Below, one piece after another: positions 1-5,025 of a DNA stretch of 5,025 bases. The notes beneath the pieces are model-generated. The model was not told the origin of the DNA, searched no databases, and saw only the letters and a program-made list of their open reading frames with translations. Made by a program: the position numbers and the translations under genes. Origin of the DNA: Rhodothermaceae bacterium (GTDB taxonomy: Bacteria; Bacteroidota; Rhodothermia; Rhodothermales; Rubricoccaceae); contig JABDIZ010000290.1 of NCBI GenBank assembly GCA_013003465.1, forward strand, positions 1-5,025, given 5' to 3'. Position 1 is the stretch's first letter; every line of letters starts with the position of its first letter.

Positions 1-809
1 GGGTCGCCGCCGAGCGCCGGGTCGAAGATGCCAATGCTGAGGATGCGCTCAAGGGCGAGCAGCAGCATCGTGATGCCGATCACCGGCGTCGCCAGAATCT
101 GGACGATGGAGGTGGCGTAGATGGACCACAGGAAGAGCGGCATCCGGTTCCATGTCATCCCCGGCGCCCGCATCTTGTGAATGGTCACGATGAAGTTGAG
201 GCCTGTCAGAATGGACGAGAAGCCCGCCACGAACACACCCAACCCCATCGCCAGCACGAACGTGCCGGTTTCTTTCGAGTAGGGCGTGTAGAACGTCCAG
301 CCGGTGTCCACGCCGCCCGTCCAGATGGAAGCCACCGCCAGCATCGTCCCGGCCACGTAGATGTAGAAGCTCATCAGGTTGAGCCGCGGGAACGCCACGT
401 CCTTCGCGCCAATCATCAGCGGCAGCACGAAGTTGCTCAGCGCGGCGGGGATGCTCGGGATGATGAACAGGAAGACCATCACCACGCCGTGCATGGTGAA
501 GATGCGGTTGTAGGTCTCTGCCGTCATGATGGTCTCGCCCACCGTGAACAGCTCCGCGCGGACGAGGAGCGCCAGGATCCCACCGACGGAAAAGAAGAAC
601 GCCACCGAGATCAGGTACATGATCCCGATCCGCTTGTGGTCCACGGTGGTGGCCCACTCCTTAGTGATGGCCCAGTAGCGCCGGAAGCCGCGCACGTCCG
701 GGCCTGGACCCGGCTCGCGGAGGTAGTTGTGCACCGGCGCGTGGCCCGCCGGATAGGCGCGGCCTTCCACGGTCGCGGTGGAGGGAGCAGTCTGTGTCAG
801 CGTCGCCAT
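1..809 (-). CDS. coxA: Cytochrome c oxidase subunit I, N-terminal part, cut by the left edge
   Basis: Catalytic subunit of the heme-copper oxygen reductase, an inner-membrane proton pump that reduces O2 to water. The visible 269 residues cover about the first half, up to about helix 5. Residues 1-45 are a hydrophilic N-terminal extension. WATTVDHKRIGIMYL (52-66) is the conserved entry to helix 1. TMHGVVM places His107 as the first low-spin heme a ligand in helix 2. GAKDVAFPRLN (134-144) retains Asp137 and Asn144, equivalent to the D-channel entrance residues of the Rhodobacter enzyme. GVDTGWTFYTPYS (166-178) is typical of A-type subunit I. The second heme a ligand, CuB and heme a3 ligands, and the residue that decides A1 versus A2 subtype (glutamate versus a YS motif in helix 6) lie outside the window. 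AALSN (122-126) replaces the commoner GFGN. The ATG at 809 lacks a Shine-Dalgarno sequence but gives the expected N-terminus. Identification is secure. Confidence 0.96.
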   Translation of the reverse strand, partial: MATLTQTAPSTATVEGRAYPAGHAPVHNYLREPGPGPDVRGFRRYWAITKEWATTVDHKRIGIMYLISVAFFFSVGGILALLVRAELFTVGETIMTAETYNRIFTMHGVVMVFLFIIPSIPAALSNFVLPLMIGAKDVAFPRLNLMSFYIYVAGTMLAVASIWTGGVDTGWTFYTPYSKETGTFVLAMGLGVFVAGFSSILTGLNFIVTIHKMRAPGMTWNRMPLFLWSIYATSIVQILATPVIGITMLLLALERILSIGIFDPALGGD

Positions 810-864
810 AAGGGACTAAGCAAGTGGGGGGTGCAACGCGGCTCGGCGCTTAACACCCGATCAA
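810..864 (-). other. 55-base coxB-coxA spacer without a Shine-Dalgarno sequence
   Basis: The spacer separates the coxB TGA (867-865) from the coxA ATG (809-807). A GGGTG/CACCC pair (854-858 with 829-833) could form a weak stem with a 20-base loop. The bases just before the ATG on the coding strand read TTAGTCCCTT, which is not a Shine-Dalgarno sequence. No promoter or terminator is supported. Confidence 0.3.
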
Positions 865-1965
865 TCATTCTTCGGTTTCCGCCCCGGCGGGGACGTCTGG
901 AGTGGCCGCTGTCGAATCCGCAGCTACATCGACCGGAACGAGACTGGTGTCGGCCGCCGTGGCGGCGCCGTTGATCTGGCGCATGTACGCAGTCAGGCCC
1001 CGAATTTCGGTATCGCTCAAGAAGTCGTAGGCCGGCATCGCCCCTGGGTAGCCCTCGACGATGTACGCGTTCGGATTGACGATGGACTGGCGGACATAGT
1101 TGTCGTCCACGACGCCTGACTCGCTGCCCGGGCGCGGCTCGCCCCAGATTCCGAGCCAACTCGGCCCCGTGCCCGGCGAGCCGTCAATGGAGTGGCAGGT
1201 GTTGCAGTTGCGGCTGGTGTAGAGCTGCGCGCCCAGTTCGGCTGGCGGCAGGTTGACGTCGCCCCCGCCAGTCTGGAGGAACGTATAGAACTCGTCGCGG
1301 CCGACAACGCGGATCTCGGCGCCCATGTTCGAGTGATCCAGTCCGCAGTATTCCGTGCAGACCACCTGATAGACGCCCTCCTCGGGCGCGTTGAACCAGA
1401 CAAAGCTGTAGCGGTTGGGGACCACGTCGTGCTTGATCCTGAACTCGGGCACGAAGAACGAGTGCAGTACGTCCTGGCTCGTCATCACGAGCTTGATCGG
1501 CTGCCCGGCTGGCACCACCAGTTCGTTCTGCAGCACCGTACCATCAGGGTACTCGAATGTCCAGAACCAACTCTGCCCTTTTACGGCGACCTCGTAGGCA
1601 TCGGTCGGCGGGATCGAGGTGCTGACGTAGGCCCGGAACCCGAGGAAGAAGACGATCAGCACAAGGATCGTCGGGATGATCGACCACGTCAGTTCGAGCA
1701 CCGGGCTCTCCTTGACCGGCGCCGGGCGGTCGGCCTGCGAGCGGCGGCGGTACTTCCACGCGAGGTAGACGATCCCGATGGCGACGCCAACCGTGAGGAT
1801 CGTGCTGCTCCAGAGAATGAAGTTCCAGACGAAGTCGATCTCGTGTGCCGTCGTGGAGGACTGGGGCGGCAGCCAGAGGCCGTTCTCGCCGGTGAAGAAC
1901 TCGGTGCGGCCGAGGTCTTGCGCAGGCGTGTCTTGGAGAGCAGAAAGCATTGAGGCGAACAGCAT
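865..1965 (-). CDS. coxB: Cytochrome c oxidase subunit II with fused cytochrome c domain (caa3 type)
   Basis: Electron-entry subunit of a caa3-type heme-copper oxidase: it takes electrons on its own heme c and passes them through CuA to subunit I. The protein has 366 residues. Two membrane helices lie near 46-70 and 93-113, with Glu91 in LELTW matching the K-channel entry glutamate known in this subunit. The aromatic patch WFWTF is at 133-137. The CuA ligands are all present: His168, Cys203, Glu205, Cys207, His211 and Met214. A cytochrome c domain follows, with CNTCH at 254-258 (heme attachment Cys254 and Cys257, His258 ligand) and Met310 in GAMPAY as the likely sixth ligand. Residues 331-366 are an acidic, Ala/Thr-rich tail. 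The ATG at 1965-1963 was chosen, but no Shine-Dalgarno sequence precedes it and a second ATG lies 15 bases inside. The leader is short and lacks basic residues, so the start is less sure than the function. Confidence 0.95.
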   Translation of the reverse strand: MLFASMLSALQDTPAQDLGRTEFFTGENGLWLPPQSSTTAHEIDFVWNFILWSSTILTVGVAIGIVYLAWKYRRRSQADRPAPVKESPVLELTWSIIPTILVLIVFFLGFRAYVSTSIPPTDAYEVAVKGQSWFWTFEYPDGTVLQNELVVPAGQPIKLVMTSQDVLHSFFVPEFRIKHDVVPNRYSFVWFNAPEEGVYQVVCTEYCGLDHSNMGAEIRVVGRDEFYTFLQTGGGDVNLPPAELGAQLYTSRNCNTCHSIDGSPGTGPSWLGIWGEPRPGSESGVVDDNYVRQSIVNPNAYIVEGYPGAMPAYDFLSDTEIRGLTAYMRQINGAATAADTSLVPVDVAADSTAATPDVPAGAETEE

Positions 1966-1976
1966 CGCAGGAAGAA

Positions 1977-2852
1977 TCAGTCGGTGAGCCCGGCGAGCGG
2001 GCCGAGCGTGTCCGGGGTCGTTTGGCGGCGACGCTCGCGGCGCCAGAGGGGGATCAGCACCGCGGCTAGTGCAACGAGCAGCAGCGCGCCGCCCAGCTTC
2101 ATGATGTTCAGAATGTAGGGCGTGTACGACCGGCTCGTGGCGTCGTACTGGAAGCAGGTTAGTAGAAATCGGTCCAGCGAAGAGCCGACGGTGCCGTCGC
2201 CCGCTTCCACGAGCGCCAGCTTGAAGTCGAACGGCGCGTGGTCGAGCCCGTAGAGGTAGCGCGTGACGGTGCCCTCGGGACTGAGGAAGATGAGCGCCGC
2301 GTTGTGCGCGTACTCACCCGTCTCCTCCACAAACGCATAGCCAAACCCGACCTCATCGGCCAGGCGGCGTACGTCGGCTTCCGTGCCCGTCAGCGCGTGC
2401 CAGTGCGTTGCGATGGACGGCTGCGCCGCGCCAATCTGCTCGACGTATTTCGCCTTCACCTCGGCCGCGACTGCAGGCGTGTCGCGCGCATCGAAGGACA
2501 CGTTGACGACGGCGAAGTCGGCGCCTGCCTCGAGGTCGGTCTCTTCCACGGCCCGCGCGAGCCCATCGAGGATAAGACTGCACAGCATCGGGCATGAGTG
2601 GTAGGAAAAGACGAGGACCACGGGCTGCTCCTGCCCCAGGAAATCGCCGATCTGTACAGCCTCACCAGCGCTGTTGACGAGCGGGATGTCGCGCGGGATC
2701 GTCGCGCCGAGCTGCTCCGTAACCGTGACCTCAGGCGCAGGCGGCGGCTCGGCGTTCATCCCGAGCGGCTGCGAAGGCTGTGCTGCGCCTCCCCCGGCCA
2801 TCAGCAGCGCGACGGTCACCAGCAACAGGGCGATAGGGGCACGGCGCACCAC
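1977..2852 (-). CDS. SCO1/SenC-family copper chaperone with C-terminal membrane anchor
   Basis: A thioredoxin-fold protein of the SCO family that delivers copper to, or reduces, the CuA site of cytochrome oxidase subunit II on the outer face of the membrane. The protein has 291 residues. Residues 1-24 look like a Sec signal peptide (VRRAPIALLLV start, Ala-rich end). The SCO metal motif CPMLC supplies Cys87 and Cys91, and the third copper ligand is His183 in EYAHNAALIF. A further cysteine, Cys233, lies in LLTCFQYD. Residues 246-270 form a second membrane helix followed by RRERRR, so the protein is probably anchored C-terminally with the basic tail in the cytoplasm. The start is GTG at 2852, 3 bases after the upstream stop, with a strong ribosome binding site; a second GTG follows immediately. 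The stop is 11 bases before coxB, its expected client. The longer, C-anchored form differs from the classical N-anchored SCO of about 200 residues. Confidence 0.93.
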   Translation of the reverse strand: MVRRAPIALLLVTVALLMAGGGAAQPSQPLGMNAEPPPAPEVTVTEQLGATIPRDIPLVNSAGEAVQIGDFLGQEQPVVLVFSYHSCPMLCSLILDGLARAVEETDLEAGADFAVVNVSFDARDTPAVAAEVKAKYVEQIGAAQPSIATHWHALTGTEADVRRLADEVGFGYAFVEETGEYAHNAALIFLSPEGTVTRYLYGLDHAPFDFKLALVEAGDGTVGSSLDRFLLTCFQYDATSRSYTPYILNIMKLGGALLLVALAAVLIPLWRRERRRQTTPDTLGPLAGLTD

Positions 2853-2855
2853 GCG

Positions 2856-3569
2856 TTACTCCTCCTCCGAGGGAACAACCTCGCTCGTTTCTTCAACGAT
2901 CTCTTCAGCCACTGGCGCGGGAACGGCGAGCGAATCGGATACGCCCAGAGTCATCACCGGGCCACCCAGTGGGCCCGCCGAGGCGTCCGCCGCGCGTGCC
3001 GCAGGCACCGGATTCACATCGATCCAGCTCAGGTTGTAGTCCGTACGGGAAACGAGGCCATTGCCTTCATCGGCACTGCCCGCCTGCCGAGCGACTTGCT
3101 CCATCGCCTCCTCAATGGGGATGCGGAAAACCGTCGGGTCGTTCGCGTCGGTCGCGTACGCGCTGATCAGCCCGAGGCCTTCGGCGCGGTTCTCGCGCAG
3201 CTCCTCGTAGCGCTCGCCCGGCACGTCGGCCATCTCCACCTCTGTCTGGTTCAGCGTCGGGAGATAAAACAGGAACACGATGGTGAGCACCACCACGGCG
3301 ATCGAGAACATTGTCGCGATGACGAGGCCCATGATCTGACCCGACTCAATCCCTTCGTCCTCGACGCCGAGCGCTTCGGCCTCCGCCTCCACTGCCGGGT
3401 CGTCCGAGACTTTCGCCGCCACCTCGGTGGCGGTAGCATGCAGGAGCCCTTCGACGGGGCCATTCGGCTCCTCCTGATCGGGCCGCGCAACGGATGGATC
3501 AGCTTCCGGGCGGCGCCCTTCTTCAGGCACCGGCGTCGAGTCGGGAGTATCGGGCGTACGGTCTTCCAT
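2856..3569 (-). CDS. Unrecognised acidic single-helix membrane protein of the ACIII-caa3 cluster
   Basis: I cannot name this 237-residue protein with certainty. Residues 1-76 are hydrophilic, proline- and acid-rich and probably disordered. Residues about 80-103 form one strongly hydrophobic helix. Then follow a charged segment (ERYEELRENRAEG, 119-131), a short motif FRIPIEEAMEQVA at 148-160, and a low-complexity Ala/Pro tail ending in an acid run (EEIVEETSEVVPSEEE). From memory, small proteins with a membrane helix followed by an RIPIxxAM motif recur in bacterial cytochrome oxidase clusters, but I cannot confirm a family name. It lies between actF and sco, so it may be an accessory or linking subunit of ACIII or of the oxidase; an ActG-like role is possible but unproven. 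The ATG at 3569-3567 has no Shine-Dalgarno sequence. The helix probably has an N-terminus-in orientation, since no cleavable signal peptide is seen. Its last codons provide the ribosome binding site of sco. Confidence 0.85.
   Translation of the reverse strand: MEDRTPDTPDSTPVPEEGRRPEADPSVARPDQEEPNGPVEGLLHATATEVAAKVSDDPAVEAEAEALGVEDEGIESGQIMGLVIATMFSIAVVVLTIVFLFYLPTLNQTEVEMADVPGERYEELRENRAEGLGLISAYATDANDPTVFRIPIEEAMEQVARQAGSADEGNGLVSRTDYNLSWIDVNPVPAARAADASAGPLGGPVMTLGVSDSLAVPAPVAEEIVEETSEVVPSEEE
2859..2867 (-). promoter_or_regulatory. Ribosome binding site of sco embedded in the upstream gene's Glu codons
   Basis: The last three sense codons of the upstream gene are GAG GAG GAG. With the preceding G they read GGAGGAGGAG, a strong Shine-Dalgarno match placed 6 or more bases before the GTG at 2852. 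The upstream TAA at 2858-2856 is only 3 bases from this GTG. This supports the GTG as the sco start and suggests translational coupling. It is the only clear Shine-Dalgarno sequence I see in the window. Confidence 0.7.
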
Positions 3570-3685
3570 CAGCGTGCGGAGAAACGCGCGGCCTGCGCCG
3601 CAGTTTTCAGTCAGAATTGAAAGCGCGGTGAAATGCGTCTAGCGGGCACTTTCCCAGGCGCTACCCGTTGACTTCGTCAATGCGA
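3570..3685 (-). other. 116-base gap between actF and the downstream gene, with short inverted repeats
   Basis: This is the longest non-coding stretch in the window. It contains three small inverted repeats: TTGAC/GTCAA with a 3-base loop at 3668-3680 just after the actF stop; TTTCA/TGAAA with an 8-base loop at 3605-3622; and GCGGC/GCCGC with a 4-base loop at 3588-3601, 19-32 bases upstream of the next start codon. The 3603-3623 part is markedly A+T-rich against its surroundings. No stem is followed by a T-run on the minus strand, so an intrinsic terminator is not supported. I find no good sigma-70 or Bacteroidetes-type promoter in the sense direction. It could be a processing, attenuation or internal promoter region, but none of these is demonstrated. 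Confidence 0.35.
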
Positions 3686-5025
3686 TTATACATTCTCGAA
3701 GCGGAGCGCGTCGGCGTAGTACGGATCGTTGTACGGGGTCAGGCTGTGGCGCCCGGCCCGCCAGAGCGTCGCGCCGAGGAACAGGCCGAAGAGGCCCAGC
3801 CACGCGCCGAAATCCGTTAGGGCGAAGCGCGCGTAGCCCGAGTGCGACACAGCCTCGAAGTCTACGGTGCCCTCCATGATAACTGCCTCGCCGTGCTGCG
3901 CAGCTCCCACGGCATGCCCGGCCGCTTCTGCCGCGTGGCCGGCTTCGGCGTACAGCGTCGGCATGGCCTGCCAGAAGAGGTCGTACCAATGCATCACGAG
4001 CAGCCAGACAGCCATGATGGCGAGGTAGGGCAGGATGCGCTTGGCGAAGCGCGGCAGCAAGAGGAAGAACGGGAGAATGAAGTGCCCGATGATCAGGCCC
4101 CACGTCACGGCGTCCCAGCCATTGGTGTAGCGGTCCATGAACCAGCGCGTTTCCTCGGGCAGGTCGCCGTACCAGATCAGCATGTACTGGCTGAAGGCGA
4201 TGTACGTCCAGAACACGACGAAGCCGAACATGAACTTGCCGACATCGTGGTAGTGCTCGGTCGTGATCTCGTATTCGAGCAGCCCGGCGCGGCGGAACGT
4301 GAGCCCGAGCACGACGATCAGCGAGAGGCTCGCCAGCCAGCCACCCGCGAAGAAGTAGACGCCGAAGATGGTCGAGAACCAGTGCGGGTCGAGGCTCATC
4401 AGCAGGTCGTAGCTGGCGAAGGCCGTCGTGAGGGCCAACACCGGGATGCCCCAGGCGCTCACGAAGCGCAGCTTGAGCGTGTTCTCGACGTTCGGCTCGG
4501 TGTCCTGCCGGACGGAAAGCGCGTAGAGCCGCCGCCCGAGGTACGACCAGACGAGGAAATAGACTGCCAGCCGAGCGAGGAAGAACGGCATGTTCAGGTA
4601 CGCCTGCTTGCCCGCGAGGATGGAATCATACTCCGGGCTGGCCGGGTCGTAGAGTTCGGCGTGTGTCCAGTGGTAGAGGTCGTGCAGACCGAAGAGCAGC
4701 GGGATGCCGAGCAGCGCCAGCAGCGGCATATTCGCCCCAATCAACTCGGGAATGCGGCGCAGCGACGCGCTCCACCGCGCCTTCGTGATGTGCTGGATCA
4801 TCACAAAGAACAGCGCTCCGATGGCGATGGAGACGCAGAAGACCCACCCGATCAGGTAGGCGTAGAAGAAGCGCGGCGCGTCGGTGAAGAGGCCGACCAG
4901 CGCGAGCGCGATCCCTGCGACACCAACGGCCGTGGGAATGACCCACCAGCGGTAGTCATCGGAGAGCTGATACTTCCGGGCCGCCCGCTCGCGGTCGTTC
5001 GAGACGGGGTCGAGGAAGAGACGGG
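3686..5025 (-). CDS. actF: ActF, membrane (NrfD-like) subunit of Alternative Complex III, N-terminus missing
   Basis: Integral-membrane subunit of the quinol:cytochrome c oxidoreductase ACIII in the inner membrane; in this family ActC and ActF are paired NrfD-like ten-helix subunits. The frame stays open to the right edge, giving 445 visible residues; probably only a short N-terminal piece is missing. About ten hydrophobic segments are visible (near 28-46, 55-77, 98-119, 143-167, 188-210, 215-243, 261-285, 305-325, 329-353, 401-421 in visible numbering). Family-like signatures are the MIQH stretch after helix 2 (His78), SLDPHWFSTIFGVYFFAG near 210-227, MHWYDLFW near 344-351, and a C-terminus ending in NDPYYADALRFENV. 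It ends in TAA at 3688-3686. An unusual Ala/His-rich insert of about 35 residues lies between helices 9 and 10. Internal GTG/ATG codons around 4804-4799 are not the true start, because conserved hydrophobic sequence continues upstream. The family assignment is secure; the true start is outside the window. Confidence 0.93.
   Translation of the reverse strand, partial: RLFLDPVSNDRERAARKYQLSDDYRWWVIPTAVGVAGIALALVGLFTDAPRFFYAYLIGWVFCVSIAIGALFFVMIQHITKARWSASLRRIPELIGANMPLLALLGIPLLFGLHDLYHWTHAELYDPASPEYDSILAGKQAYLNMPFFLARLAVYFLVWSYLGRRLYALSVRQDTEPNVENTLKLRFVSAWGIPVLALTTAFASYDLLMSLDPHWFSTIFGVYFFAGGWLASLSLIVVLGLTFRRAGLLEYEITTEHYHDVGKFMFGFVVFWTYIAFSQYMLIWYGDLPEETRWFMDRYTNGWDAVTWGLIIGHFILPFFLLLPRFAKRILPYLAIMAVWLLVMHWYDLFWQAMPTLYAEAGHAAEAAGHAVGAAQHGEAVIMEGTVDFEAVSHSGYARFALTDFGAWLGLFGLFLGATLWRAGRHSLTPYNDPYYADALRFENV
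3881..3943 (-). repeat. Three imperfect 7-residue Ala/His repeats inside actF
   Basis: Visible ActF residues 361-381 read as three consecutive heptads, AGHAAEA, AGHAVGA and AQHGEAV, which place a histidine at exactly every seventh residue. The codons differ between units (for example GCC GGC CAC versus GCC GGG CAT versus GCG CAG CAC), so this is a protein-level repeat and not a fresh DNA duplication. It lies in the loop between the last two membrane helices, where ActF proteins that I recall are much shorter. The spacing would put the histidines on one face of a helix. Any metal or heme contact would be speculation. Confidence 0.7.

Noticed and set aside
177..974. Long plus-strand open frame of 265 codons
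   Set aside because: It is antisense to coxA and the coxB end, its translation is rich in His, Arg and Gly with no domain, and it arises from the high G+C content.
3588..3607. GCGGC/GCCGC stem followed by AGTTTT on the plus strand, resembling an intrinsic terminator
   Set aside because: The stem has 5 pairs, the T-run is 4 bases, and no plus-strand gene ends here.
2598..3620. Plus-strand open frame of 340 codons
   Set aside because: It is antisense to sco and the linker protein, has low-complexity Arg/His-rich translation, and both opposing genes show real protein features.
3668..3692. TTGACT followed by TATACA on the plus strand, resembling a sigma-70 promoter
   Set aside because: The spacer is only 13 bases, the direction is antisense to all genes, and the second element lies inside the actF 3' end; likely chance.
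4799..4804. GTG/ATG as a start of a 372-residue ActF
   Set aside because: The same frame continues upstream to the edge with two further membrane helices and the expected MIQH motif context, so these codons are internal.
4626..4946. Minus-strand open frame of 106 codons near the right edge
   Set aside because: It overlaps actF in another frame; the ActF frame shows conserved motifs and membrane helices through the same bases.

Overview
This window carries one contiguous block of respiratory-chain genes, all on the minus strand and read from the right edge to the left edge. The G+C content is high (roughly 60-65% by eye). In transcription order the genes are: actF (3' part, cut by the right edge), an unrecognised acidic single-helix membrane protein, a SCO-family copper chaperone, coxB with a fused cytochrome c domain (caa3-type subunit II), and coxA (5' part, cut by the left edge). 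Every stretch above about 120 bases is coding. I see no mobile element, RNA gene, CRISPR array or convincing terminator.

The organism is most likely a G+C-rich member of the Rhodothermota (Rhodothermus/Salinibacter/Rubricoccus side of the Bacteroidetes group). Evidence for this is Alternative Complex III directly upstream of a SCO plus caa3 oxidase cluster, which is the arrangement known for Rhodothermus marinus, and the general absence of Shine-Dalgarno sequences, which is common in the Bacteroidetes group. Similar ACIII-oxidase clusters occur in other phyla, so the assignment is an inference.

Layout: 5025-3686 actF; 3685-3570 a 116-base gap with short inverted repeats; 3569-2856 the unrecognised membrane protein; 3 bases; 2852-1977 sco; 11 bases; 1965-865 coxB; 55 bases; 809-1 coxA. 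The tight spacing from 3569 to 865 supports a single transcript. The 116-base gap is the only plausible internal control region.

Functionally, ACIII oxidises menaquinol or another quinol and passes electrons by cytochrome c to the cytochrome c domain of CoxB, then to CuA, then to heme a and the heme-copper oxygen-reduction site in CoxA. SCO helps metallate CuA. The 237-residue protein sits between the two complexes and may be an accessory subunit or a link between them, but this is not shown by the sequence. Overall the region is a recognisable respiratory module. The items most worth a second look are that linker protein, a histidine-bearing heptad repeat in an ActF loop, and a C-terminally anchored SCO protein.
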